Of a DNA stretch of 64,000 nucleotides, positions 1-8,443 are shown piece by piece. The position numbers and the translations under genes were made by a program. This stretch comes from an uncultured Muribaculaceae bacterium (GTDB lineage: Bacteria > Bacteroidota > Bacteroidia > Bacteroidales > Muribaculaceae). The notes beneath the pieces were generated by a model that worked only from the letters and a program-made list of their open reading frames with translations, did not search any database and was not told where the DNA came from. The stretch is taken from contig CAJUAF010000011.1 of assembly GCA_910584365.1 (NCBI GenBank), positions 25,877 through 89,876 on the forward strand. Reading direction: 5' to 3'. Numbering within the stretch: position 1 is the first letter of the stretch; each line of letters begins with the position of its first letter.

Positions 1-1608
1 CGAGCCGTCGATATACGGACGGGAGGAATTGTTATACTTGACGACGAGGTTGTAGAGACCCGAACATGGGAGACTGGAGAGGGTCAGTTCTGCGGTGGAG
101 AAGTCAGTCGTCCCCTCCGGGAAGATGACACACTGCACGTTTGCCTGGCCGTCGGTATAGTTGCCGTCGGGGAGGTCTGTGCCCTCGGTTATAACGAACT
201 CCTGCGCGGGTTCGAGCGTGGCGGTGTAGAAGACCTGGGATGCATCGCCCAGCTCGACGCCGGGTGCCGAGAGATGCAAGGTGTATGTGCCGTCATCCTC
301 GCTCCAGGCAAATGCGGTATTGCCGGTGAGGTTATAGTCGGGTCGCATGGCGTTGATCGTCAGATAGAGTGTGGGTACATTTAAAGTGTAGTCTGGTCTC
401 GAAGTTGCGTCGAGGCTTGGCTGGAGAGGATATTCAGTCGATGCGTCGCCTGAGTTTTCTGCGGAGAAATAAAAGCCTTCGCTGACGGGTGTCGTGGCAA
501 TCGCAGGATTAGGGCAGGATACAGAACTGAGATTTTTCAGGCTTTTTATTTCCTGTGGATTAACAAGGGTGATGGCCCCCGTTGTTTTATTTTTGGCTGC
601 AATGTTGAAATATTTCAGTCCGGGGTTCCAGTTGACCTCAAACCGGTCGTAGACCGAAGACTCTACTACTTCGCTTTTGCTCCCGTCAAAGGCAGGCGCG
701 TCCGGATCATAAGCCTGGCCGTATACCCAGACATATTCTAAGTCCTCCTTGACGGTGATTGTTACAGACTTCGAGCCTTCGTAGGTATAATTATAAACAT
801 AGGCTGTGAATTTGTATTTGCCGGGAGCGGCGCCTTTGAAGATTGTCAATATGTTTCCGGAAATACGGTAGTCCGAAGAGGGCTGCTCGCCGTCGGCGAC
901 TATATTCGGCGTACCGGCTTGAGTGTGACTCGCTTTAATTGTGAACGAATGTTGTTCAGTGTTTATTACGTTTGAGCCGGATGGTGTAAGCGATAACGTG
1001 GTTGATTGTACACCGTAGTATGTCGGGGCGCCACTATCCTTGTCTATGAAAAGGTAGAGCTTTTTTTCACTGTCGGTTGTGGGGTCGGCGAAGAGGATTT
1101 TCCCGTCGATTAGCTGCAGCTCTTTGCCTTCGTAATGGATCGTGCCGTTTTTGCCGTACTCGAACTTGACCTGGACTTTCGCGGCAGCAGTTTCTACACC
1201 TCTTGTCAAAATTGCCCCTTCGTCGGTTATTCCGCTGAAAAAGCAATTGTTGGAGCTTTGTTTAAATTTTAAGATATAATCGGACCCGCTTTTTTGGATC
1301 CGCAGTTTCTCGAAATCGGTGTTACCAACGAGAAAGACACCTTTAGCTTGTCTTGTGACTGCTTTTTGTACGGCTTCGACTGTTGTTGGATTTCCGTAGG
1401 TTATACTATAAAAAGTAGGTGAACTGTTTTCTGCATTCTCGGGGTGAATCAGGTAGTAATTAAACGTAGCCGAACTTGTTACAGAGGTACTCGACGGAAC
1501 TACCGGGAAGTCGGATTCGGCAGCGACCATGATGGAGTGGCTTGCGGAGACTGTTTCGGGGAACGCGATTGCGAATACCCCAACGATTAGGAGTAAGATT
1601 TTCTTCAT
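1..1608 (-). CDS. Secreted protein of unknown function, 3' end cut off by the window edge
   Basis: The frame is open from the ATG at 1608 to base 1 (536 codons, no stop), so the C-terminus lies outside the window. Residues 1 to about 22 are a clear signal peptide (MKK, hydrophobic core LLLIVGVFAIAF, small residues before SHS). The rest is rich in Thr, Ser, Gly and Tyr and reads as beta-sandwich repeats; residues about 200-280 look like an Ig-like or MBG-like domain. I recognise no catalytic motif. A good Bacteroidetes promoter lies 120 bases upstream (TATATTTG at 1731-1724), inside a cassette repeated at 10.4 kb. By analogy with other secreted proteins here it may end in a short sorting domain, which cannot be checked in this window. 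Function unknown. Confidence 0.85.
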   Translation of the reverse strand, partial: MKKILLLIVGVFAIAFPETVSASHSIMVAAESDFPVVPSSTSVTSSATFNYYLIHPENAENSSPTFYSITYGNPTTVEAVQKAVTRQAKGVFLVGNTDFEKLRIQKSGSDYILKFKQSSNNCFFSGITDEGAILTRGVETAAAKVQVKFEYGKNGTIHYEGKELQLIDGKILFADPTTDSEKKLYLFIDKDSGAPTYYGVQSTTLSLTPSGSNVINTEQHSFTIKASHTQAGTPNIVADGEQPSSDYRISGNILTIFKGAAPGKYKFTAYVYNYTYEGSKSVTITVKEDLEYVWVYGQAYDPDAPAFDGSKSEVVESSVYDRFEVNWNPGLKYFNIAAKNKTTGAITLVNPQEIKSLKNLSSVSCPNPAIATTPVSEGFYFSAENSGDASTEYPLQPSLDATSRPDYTLNVPTLYLTINAMRPDYNLTGNTAFAWSEDDGTYTLHLSAPGVELGDASQVFYTATLEPAQEFVITEGTDLPDGNYTDGQANVQCVIFPEGTTDFSTAELTLSSLPCSGLYNLVVKYNNSSRPYIDGS

Positions 1609-1722
1609 AAGCGAATTAAGATATATGATTTGTTGTAGAGAAATTTGCTTTAAGAGATTGGAAACGATGGATTTATACTACAAATTAGGTTGGTAGGCTG
1701 TCAAAGTCCAAGGAATTCCTGA

Positions 1723-1775
1723 GCAAATATACGACAAATAATTACCCCCCAATTATTTAACCTCTGTTAACATTG
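1723..1775 (-). promoter_or_regulatory. Promoter cassette copy 1 for the secreted protein at 1-1608
   Basis: On the minus strand the order is a TTAAC-type direct repeat (1772-1757), a TTG -33 box (1752-1750), 18 nt, and a TATATTTG -7 box (1731-1724). This matches the Bacteroidetes primary sigma consensus. About 40 of 50 bases are the same as at 10388-10440, including a run of C on the plus strand. Confidence 0.6.
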
Positions 1776-2069
1776 ATAGGTGGTTTATAACTTTATTTTA
1801 TAATTTTACAAGATAATGCACACATCGAGCCAGTTTCAAGATCGTCTAAGGAACGTATCAAAAATGCGGATTCAGAAAAAGCTCCGCCGGGGGGTACAGA
1901 ACACCGCCGCCCAGAGGAGAATACACCGGAGGGTTGGGGCGACGGCTGATTTTTTAGAGGGGAAAATGGAGCTTTTTTCGGGGATTCTGCGTAAATTTGC
2001 AAAAGATGTCATTCGGGACGTATTTTCCGGAGGGATCTACGTAATCAAGGTAGAATTTAAGAAAGATTT
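1776..2069. other. Rest of the intergenic region upstream of divIC
   Basis: The plus strand has a possible -7 box TAAATTTG at 1992-1999, 70 bases before the divIC start, but no convincing -33 box. An 85-codon open frame at 1816-2073 has basic, low-complexity content and overlaps the divIC start; I do not think it is a gene. Nothing else is visible. Confidence 0.4.
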
Positions 2070-2384
2070 ATGATGAAGAATTTTCTCTCCGGAGCCTGGA
2101 TATGGAGCCGCCGCTATATCACCCTGCCGCTTATAATAGCTGTGGCATATATCGTGTTCGTGCTGTTCTTCAACGAAAACTCCTATTTCAAGAGCGTGGA
2201 ATATCAGGCGGAGATTGACCGTCTGGAAGCGGAAATCAAGGAAAACAACGACTCCATGAACTATTACCGCAGACTGAACGCGTCGCTGACAGCCAGCTCG
2301 GAGGAACTTGAGCGTATCGTGCGTGAACAGTATCATATGCAGCGCCCCAACGAGGATGTCTACGTATTTGAAAAAAGCAAATAA
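2070..2384 (+). CDS. divIC: Septum formation initiator, FtsB/DivIC family
   Basis: A small bitopic membrane protein of the divisome that in other bacteria forms a complex with FtsL and FtsQ/DivIB and helps activate septal peptidoglycan synthesis. At 104 residues it has the usual length. It has a short cytoplasmic head, one membrane segment at about 16-35 (YITLPLIIAVAYIVFVLFF) and a periplasmic coiled coil at about 43-85 with a Leu/Ile heptad pattern and a polar stretch. The family-typical ending (EQYHMQRPNEDVYVF) is seen. Two ATGs are adjacent (2070 and 2073) and either may be used. It opens a compact rightward group with a small membrane protein (6 bases downstream) and dapB. Confidence 0.9.
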   Translation: MMKNFLSGAWIWSRRYITLPLIIAVAYIVFVLFFNENSYFKSVEYQAEIDRLEAEIKENNDSMNYYRRLNASLTASSEELERIVREQYHMQRPNEDVYVFEKSK

Positions 2385-2390
2385 ACCATA

Positions 2391-2846
2391 ATGGACAAGA
2401 ACCGAAAAGATAAATCCCCGCAAGGGAAAACCTATACCCTGGAGGAGCTTCAGGGCCGTCCTCCACGCACTATCTGGGCTGTCATCGCCATGCTGGGACT
2501 GATTACAATCGCCGTCGGCACCCTGTTGCCGATATTCGCCGTCAGAATCGGCCCGGACGCTGTCAGCTGGTGGAAATATGTATATGCCGCCGGAGCTGTC
2601 TGTTTCCTCCTGGGAAAACTTTTCTCGCCTTACACGGGGATTCATCCCCGCATCAAGCGCCTCTATCGCATCGAGGCGTGGAGTGCTGTGTTTTTCTGTG
2701 TGGCCGCGTTGTTCCTTTTCCTTGACATGAACACGATGCGCGACGTATGGGCCTTCACCCTCGCCGGGGGCGCGTTGCTGATTTTCACTACCATCGCTAT
2801 TCCCCGCACGGTCAGCAAGACCCTAAAAAACCAGTCTAAAAAATAA
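2391..2846 (+). CDS. Small four-helix membrane protein, unknown function
   Basis: A 151-residue protein with a charged N-terminus (rich in Lys, Asp and Gln) followed by four hydrophobic segments at about 28-50, 60-78, 92-112 and 118-138, and a basic C-terminal tail. It lacks a signal peptidase site and any catalytic motif I know. It starts 6 bases after divIC and ends 25 bases before dapB, so the three are probably co-transcribed. Small conserved membrane proteins next to divIC are common in Bacteroidales, but I cannot name a function. Confidence 0.85.
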   Translation: MDKNRKDKSPQGKTYTLEELQGRPPRTIWAVIAMLGLITIAVGTLLPIFAVRIGPDAVSWWKYVYAAGAVCFLLGKLFSPYTGIHPRIKRLYRIEAWSAVFFCVAALFLFLDMNTMRDVWAFTLAGGALLIFTTIAIPRTVSKTLKNQSKK

Positions 2847-2871
2847 ATCGCCAGACAACTACTTCCCAAAG

Positions 2872-3606
2872 ATGAAAATAGCACTTGTTGGTTACGGCAA
2901 GATGGGTCGCGCCGTAGAGCGTATCGCCCTTGACCGAGGGCATGAAATCGTATGCCGCGTGGACGCGGGGGAGGATGCCCTGATTGATTCCACCGAATTC
3001 CGTTCGGCCGATGTTATCATTGAATTCACCACTCCGGCCACTGCCGTCGATAATTACCGTCGCTGTCTCGCTACGGGAATCCCCCTTGTATCGGGAACAA
3101 CCGGATGGCTCGCCAGGCGTCAGGAGGTGGAAAAGATGGTCGATGAGTCCTCGGCGGGATTCTTCTGGACCTCGAATTTCTCCATAGGGGTGGCGCTGTT
3201 CCAAAAACTTGCCGTAGAGGCTACGCGCCTGATGGACGGTTATCCCGAATACACCCCCGAGATGAAGGAAATCCATCATATCCATAAACTCGATCATCCT
3301 TCGGGAACAGCTGTATCGACCGCCGAAGCCATGATCGGCGCCTCCGGGCGCCTGGATGCCTGGACTGAGAATCCCGATGAAGCCGCCGACGCTTCCCGTC
3401 TGCTTATCAGGCATGAACGCGAGGGGGAAGTGCCCGGAACGCATATCGTAAGCTGGACCTCCGCGGTGGACCGTATCACCCTGGAACACCGGGCGTTCTC
3501 GCGCGAGGGGTTCGCCTTCGGAGCCGTGCGGGCCGCCGAATGGATGGCTGCCAACCGTCCGCGCGGTTTCCGTTCGATGCCTGACCTGCTGGGTTTCTCC
3601 CTCTGA
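2872..3606 (+). CDS. dapB: 4-hydroxy-tetrahydrodipicolinate reductase
   Basis: DapB reduces hydroxy-tetrahydrodipicolinate with NAD(P)H in the diaminopimelate/lysine pathway, which feeds peptidoglycan. The N-terminal Rossmann motif VGYGKMGRAV (residues 6-15) binds the nucleotide. The family block EFTTPATAVDNY starts at residue 51 and SGTTGW is at 74-79. The active-site block EIHHIHKLDHPSGTA (133-147) carries the catalytic His pair and Lys139. The length of 244 residues is normal for Bacteroidetes. It is last in the divIC group. In many Bacteroides dapB sits beside lepB and wbqC; here those two genes lie 19 kb away, so that linkage is broken. Confidence 0.97.
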   Translation: MKIALVGYGKMGRAVERIALDRGHEIVCRVDAGEDALIDSTEFRSADVIIEFTTPATAVDNYRRCLATGIPLVSGTTGWLARRQEVEKMVDESSAGFFWTSNFSIGVALFQKLAVEATRLMDGYPEYTPEMKEIHHIHKLDHPSGTAVSTAEAMIGASGRLDAWTENPDEAADASRLLIRHEREGEVPGTHIVSWTSAVDRITLEHRAFSREGFAFGAVRAAEWMAANRPRGFRSMPDLLGFSL

Positions 3607-3715
3607 AGAATCTGAAAAAGGAGGAGAGTACCCTGTCTGTCTTTTCGTCTGCCCTCTCGTCGTAGATATCCTTCATACTTGCTCACTCGTCTGTCACTCT
3701 TTTAATTATAGTTAT

Positions 3716-5503
3716 ATGAAGAAAATTTTATCTTGTGTAATGTGCGCGTTGGCGTTAACAGCCCTGGATGCCCGGGCCGACAGCGACGAAGGTACGCTGA
3801 CGGTTGTTCTCGAGGAGGACTTCTCGCTGATGACCGCCGGATCGGAGGACGCGCCCGATCCTGCTGCAATCGAGGATGACAATTACTCTGTCCCCGCCTC
3901 TCTCACCCATCTTCCCGGATGGCAGGGCTACTATCTCCATCAGGCCGGTGGAATGCTCTATATCGGACTGGATGATTCCGAAATCGAATCGGGCGCCCTC
4001 AACACTCCCCGGGTGGATGTCTCGGCCGCGGCGGGAGCTTTCACTGTCAGGTTCCGCGCCCGCTCCGCAGCAGGTTATGATGACAAGATTTACGTGGCGA
4101 GCAAAATCACTGCCAGCGACTATGTAAGCAAGGAAGTGAAGGTGACTCCTCAGTGGGCCGACTATACGGTTATGTTCGAGAACGGCACCGCCTCCACCTA
4201 TGTCCTGTTCACTCCCTGGCTTGACGCGATACTGATCGATGACATACGCCTGGAAGTGCTGGTACCCTATGTTGCCGCCCCGAAGGATCTGGCGTTCAGC
4301 AACTATACCGTTACCGGTTTCGATGCTTCCTGGAGCCCCGTGGAGGGTGCCACCGGTTATCTGCTCAACCTCTTCACGAAGGATGCCTCCGGCAACCGTG
4401 TGTATTATAAGGAGAATCTCCCCGTGGAGGGCACTTCCTGTGAGGTGCGCGACCTCCCGACGGCCGACTCATACTATTATTTCACGGTCCGCGCCACCGA
4501 TGGAACCCACAACTCCCCGGAATCGGCTGAAATGGCCGTGGAGGGTCTGTTGCTCCCCGTCCTGGAAGAGGAGACTGCCCTGACACCGACCGGTTTCACC
4601 GCTTCGTGGAAACCGGTGGAACACGCCCGGTCCTATCAGTTCATCGCCACCCGCGAGCATACCGCTACCGAAGCCGGCACCTACGCGCTGCTGGAGGAGA
4701 ATTTCGATGAGATAACCGAGACAGCCACCTCGGAATACGACTATACGTCGGTTCCCCAGCTGCCGGGATGGACTATCGCCAGCGCCAAGTATGTCCCCGG
4801 CGCCGTAGGTGTGAACTCGGCTAACGGTCAGTACGGCACGGACGCCTGGATTCAGTCGGCCGTATATGATTTCTCCAAAAACAACGGGGACGTCCATGTG
4901 AAACTCCGCGTCTACTGCACATATAAGACCTCCAACAAGTACAAGTCCACCGTTTACCTTGGTATGCACACCTATGACGAGTCAATCGGGCGCTACCGCA
5001 TGGTTGAACGCAAGGAATACAAGGATGTCGGAGCCGACGGAATCGTTATCGACGAAATCCTCAAGGGTGGAGGCTCCCGCTCGCTGCTGATGCTCGAGCC
5101 GGACGGCTATGCCGATATGTTTGTGGATGAAATAACCGTGTCGCAGGACCTCCAGGCCGGTGATGTCGTGGAGACAACCGCCGTCTCGCGTTCCGTCACC
5201 GAGCCCGTTATCAAGGTCGAAGGACTTAAACTTCTCCCCGGTGACAGGGTATGTTATGTTGTCCGCGCTGTGGGCCGTAATTCGGGCGATACCCGCACAA
5301 TCTATTCCGACTACACCGAACGCCGCTATGTCGCCCTCCCGCAGGCTGGCGTAGACACGGTGGTGACTACTCCTGAAGACAGTACTGTCACGGTCTACAA
5401 TCTCCAGGGAATCCGCATCCTCAGCAATGCCTCCCCCGAAGAACTCAGCACCCTCCCCGCCGGCCTCTATATCGTCAACGGCCGCAAGCAGATTATCCGG
5501 TAA
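3716..5503 (+). CDS. Secreted FN3-domain protein with T9SS-like C-terminal tail
   Basis: A 595-residue exported protein. Residues 1-21 form a signal peptide ending in DARA. Residues about 25-170 resemble a jelly-roll/choice-of-anchor module. Two fibronectin type III-like units follow: about 180-275 (starting APKDLAFSNYTVTGFDASW, with the usual Trp and a FTVRATDG strand) and a second from about 285 that is interrupted by another jelly-roll module. The last 40 residues (VYNLQGIRIL ... LPAGLYIVNG) are the short tail found on many secreted Bacteroidales proteins and on type IX secretion cargo. I infer surface delivery; the ligand is unknown. It is convergent with the SGNH protein across a hairpin terminator. 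Confidence 0.85.
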   Translation: MKKILSCVMCALALTALDARADSDEGTLTVVLEEDFSLMTAGSEDAPDPAAIEDDNYSVPASLTHLPGWQGYYLHQAGGMLYIGLDDSEIESGALNTPRVDVSAAAGAFTVRFRARSAAGYDDKIYVASKITASDYVSKEVKVTPQWADYTVMFENGTASTYVLFTPWLDAILIDDIRLEVLVPYVAAPKDLAFSNYTVTGFDASWSPVEGATGYLLNLFTKDASGNRVYYKENLPVEGTSCEVRDLPTADSYYYFTVRATDGTHNSPESAEMAVEGLLLPVLEEETALTPTGFTASWKPVEHARSYQFIATREHTATEAGTYALLEENFDEITETATSEYDYTSVPQLPGWTIASAKYVPGAVGVNSANGQYGTDAWIQSAVYDFSKNNGDVHVKLRVYCTYKTSNKYKSTVYLGMHTYDESIGRYRMVERKEYKDVGADGIVIDEILKGGGSRSLLMLEPDGYADMFVDEITVSQDLQAGDVVETTAVSRSVTEPVIKVEGLKLLPGDRVCYVVRAVGRNSGDTRTIYSDYTERRYVALPQAGVDTVVTTPEDSTVTVYNLQGIRILSNASPEELSTLPAGLYIVNGRKQIIR

Positions 5504-5541
5504 TCTTGTTCCTCTTGCGGGGTAAACATATAGAAAACAAT

Positions 5542-5583
5542 GCATAAAGGCGATGTGCCATTTTCGGCACATCGCCTTTATGC
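5542..5583. terminator. Bidirectional hairpin terminator between convergent genes
   Basis: A perfect 18-bp stem (5542-5559 with 5566-5583) closes a 6-nt loop between the FN3 protein and the SGNH protein. The flanks are A-rich rather than a clean U-tract. Confidence 0.8.
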
Positions 5584-5603
5584 GGTTAAAGAAAGAGGGG
5601 GTA

Positions 5604-8270
5604 TCAGGGGATGCGGAGTTTGCGGACGCCCTGGAGGAAGGGGGAGACAAGCAGATAGAGGCCAGAGGGGAGAGCGGCAAGGGCTTCGGCGGGGAGGGAG
5701 GCGTGGAGGAGCTGCCCCTGGATGTTGTAGACACTTACCGCAGAGGGGAGCTGGCAGTCCATGCTGACGTCACTGATTGCGGCCGGAGTGCCGGGATCGG
5801 CGATCGGGGTGTTCATGCTTTGGGCGCGGTTGGTCTCGGGAGCGTCCTGATTGTCGAAGGGGAGGTAGATTTCAAGACTTGAACGGAGCATCCGACCGGC
5901 GTTGAGGGCCTGGACCTCCTCGGCGTTGAGGGCCGAGCGGTAGAAGAATACTTCCGCAAGATCAAGTGTCCCTGCGGCAGGGGAAAGGGTTACTTTCGCG
6001 GGCTGGAGTTTTCCGGAAGTCTCCCCCAGGAGAGTGTTCCCGGCATAGAGGAGAGTGCGCCCCTGTGCATGATAATGGGTGAGAGTCAGGATTGTGGGTT
6101 CGGCGGCGGTCTGTCCCGAAATCGTGGCTCCGTCGGGGAAGGTGCAGGTGAGGGTTTCGCCCGAGAGAGTAAGAGTTATGTCGCCGTCGGCGGTGGCAAT
6201 GGTGGCGAACTGACCCCGGGGGAGCGTCGTCAGGCCGAGTGCGAGGGTAAAGGAATGAGCGACATTTTCGGGGGCGAACTCGATTTTTCCGTCATGGTTG
6301 ACGGTGAAATTGTTGCCGGTTGTCCGGACAGGGAGCGGTTTGCCTGCGTGGAGGGCATCGAAGAGCGAAGGGGGCATGGCATAGAAGAATTCCCGGTGAC
6401 CGTCGGTGGAGGGATGGTAGATGTCGTCGCCGTGCTGGTAGCCGTCGGCCCAGTTGCCCGAGCCGTTGTCGATTGCGCCGAGGAGATTTATAGAGGGGAC
6501 GTCCCACTCATGGATAAGAAGATTCATCCGGCGCACCCAGGCATAATCGTCGGCGTTGAAGTCGCCGCGGGTATAGTTGTTCATCACCACGGGAATTTTT
6601 TCCTGCTCGCGGGCACGGGAAATGAGAGTCTGCATATTGTCGCGGAACTGATTGAAGACTTTTTCCTGGTCCTGGGCGCCGTGGATTCCCTCATTGCCCA
6701 GCGACACGCCGAAGATTACGTAGCGGCCGAATTCATGGGTCAGTTCGCTGTAACGGTTCAGGAGATTTACGGTGTTGTTCCCGTTGATGGAGATGCCGGA
6801 AGTGTAGAAAGGATGTTCGGATTCCCCGTTGTCATGGCGCTGGCCGAGCAGTTGGCCGTACATCCAGGCATATCCCCGGTTGTCGTCTGCCCCCTCTCCG
6901 TTAGCGACCGAGGAGCCCATGACCGAGATGCGGCAGGGGTCGATTCCTGCGGGTGACTCGATACGGTAGACGAAGTCGCGCAGGTCGAGGGTGATGGTGT
7001 AGGTGCCGTGTTTGAGGCGTATGTCTTCCAGTGAATAACCGTCGGAGGCCATCCCGACGGATGCCTCGGTCCCGGCGATACGCTTCATCTGGTAGTTCCA
7101 GGATTTATTCATCACGAAGACAAAGCGCTCGGGATCGGAGATTGTCGACTCGCGGCTGAGACTGAGGGTGGCGCTCCAGACGCCGTTCCCCTGATAGTCG
7201 AGAAGGGCGTTGTCGGTCAGGGTCCATCCGCCGGGCACCACGCTTCCGGTCAGTCCCCAGGATGTGACGGGGACTACAGTCAGTTCGCCGGTAGCGAGAT
7301 TTGCGCGTAGATAGGAAAGCTGTTCGGACTCGACGGCAGCCTCGCCGGCACCGGCGGTCAGTTGCCCTTCGGCGTCGGTGCCGAAACTGATGGTCGTGCC
7401 GTTGTCGGTCAGCGCTTCGATGGTGAAGCTGCCAGGCCTGAGCAGGGTGTACGCCTCGAAGATGCCGTAGTGCTTGCCGTCGGCGGTGACTTCATGCATG
7501 GGCAGGGGAGACCCGGATTCGGTGGCTGTGCCCGTAATGGTGGCTCCGGTGAAGACCGGGGTCGCGTCGGGGCGCTGGCCGCCGGTCAGTTCCTCGATTT
7601 TCATCGCGTTCAGGGCAATGTAGTCCCCCTGTTTGCGCGAGACGGTGAAGATGATCTGTCCGTTGTCATCGGGGTAGACAGGCTCGGAAATAAGGATATT
7701 GGAAACGTTCTGGTTTATTCCCTCTCCGCCGATGTTCGTTCCCGCCAGGGTGAGTTCTCCTGAGAAGAGGTTGATTCCCTCCATCTTGTAGATACCCGTG
7801 CGGGTGTCGCCGGCCTTCCGGGAGGCGAAAACCGAGAAGCGGTAACCGTTGGCTGGATTGAGCCCCGAGATAGTGAAGTTGCTGTTGTTCTCGCTTTTCT
7901 CGATGAAGAAATAGTCCTCCGTGGCTGTGGCTACTGCCAGGTCGCCGAGCTTCGCGGCGTCCGGTTCGAGCAGTCCTCCTCCGCCGCTCTTGCCGTTGGT
8001 GGAGAAGCGGGAGTTGAGGGTGATGACGTAGCCGGTCGGCTCATTGGCCGAGTTTACCAGATTGTCGTAGACCGTGCCCGAGGCGGCGTACTTGTTGCCG
8101 GAAGTATTGTTGGTGATATTGTTCCAGCGGTTGCCGTTGCCGTCGGTTTCGGTGACGGTGCCCTGGGCTGCGGTAATCGAGCCGAAATCGAAGTATAGGG
8201 TCTGCTTCAGTTCTTCGGCCCCGGCCGTCAGCGACGCGGCGGCCAATAAGGATAAAAGGATTGTTTTCAT
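5604..8270 (-). CDS. Secreted multidomain SGNH/GDSL hydrolase with T9SS-like tail
   Basis: An 888-residue exported protein likely to act as an esterase on polysaccharide acyl groups (inference). Signal peptide 1-18. Residues about 20-225 form a carbohydrate-binding-like beta domain, and about 230-440 a SusE/SusF-like module with a FVFVMNKSWNYQMKRI core. The SGNH domain runs about 445-650: block I MGSSVANGEG places the nucleophile at Ser454 (Ser453 cannot be excluded), block III is GVSLGNEG, and block V DIYHPSTDGH supplies Asp616 and His619. A LamG-like segment (about 690-840) precedes the tail VYNIQGQLL ... LPSGLYLL. The gene has its own promoter and lies downstream of a membrane-anchored LuxR-like regulator on the same strand, a plausible controller. 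Substrate unknown. Confidence 0.85.
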   Translation of the reverse strand: MKTILLSLLAAASLTAGAEELKQTLYFDFGSITAAQGTVTETDGNGNRWNNITNNTSGNKYAASGTVYDNLVNSANEPTGYVITLNSRFSTNGKSGGGGLLEPDAAKLGDLAVATATEDYFFIEKSENNSNFTISGLNPANGYRFSVFASRKAGDTRTGIYKMEGINLFSGELTLAGTNIGGEGINQNVSNILISEPVYPDDNGQIIFTVSRKQGDYIALNAMKIEELTGGQRPDATPVFTGATITGTATESGSPLPMHEVTADGKHYGIFEAYTLLRPGSFTIEALTDNGTTISFGTDAEGQLTAGAGEAAVESEQLSYLRANLATGELTVVPVTSWGLTGSVVPGGWTLTDNALLDYQGNGVWSATLSLSRESTISDPERFVFVMNKSWNYQMKRIAGTEASVGMASDGYSLEDIRLKHGTYTITLDLRDFVYRIESPAGIDPCRISVMGSSVANGEGADDNRGYAWMYGQLLGQRHDNGESEHPFYTSGISINGNNTVNLLNRYSELTHEFGRYVIFGVSLGNEGIHGAQDQEKVFNQFRDNMQTLISRAREQEKIPVVMNNYTRGDFNADDYAWVRRMNLLIHEWDVPSINLLGAIDNGSGNWADGYQHGDDIYHPSTDGHREFFYAMPPSLFDALHAGKPLPVRTTGNNFTVNHDGKIEFAPENVAHSFTLALGLTTLPRGQFATIATADGDITLTLSGETLTCTFPDGATISGQTAAEPTILTLTHYHAQGRTLLYAGNTLLGETSGKLQPAKVTLSPAAGTLDLAEVFFYRSALNAEEVQALNAGRMLRSSLEIYLPFDNQDAPETNRAQSMNTPIADPGTPAAISDVSMDCQLPSAVSVYNIQGQLLHASLPAEALAALPSGLYLLVSPFLQGVRKLRIP

Positions 8271-8335
8271 GAATTACTTTAAAGTTGGAAATTCGGTTTT
8301 CGGGGCGCCGTCTTCCCGGGAGGGGGACGCCGGTG

Positions 8336-8366
8336 CAAAGTTACAGCCCGAAAAAGCTCCGGCCAA
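8336..8366 (-). promoter_or_regulatory. Promoter of the SGNH hydrolase gene
   Basis: The minus strand carries TTG (8366-8364), 20 nt, then TAACTTTG (8343-8336), a good fit to the Bacteroidetes -33/-7 consensus, giving a leader of about 60 nt. Confidence 0.55.
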
Positions 8367-8443
8367 CCTCATGTAAAGGATAAAGTAATGGATATGAAGT
8401 GTAAAATCCCTTTATTTCAGTGGATTATGTAAAGGCAGAAGTG

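Noticed and set aside
1816..2073. Plus-strand open frame of 85 codons before divIC
   Set aside because: Basic low-complexity content, no ribosome site, overlaps the divIC start, and covers a probable promoter.
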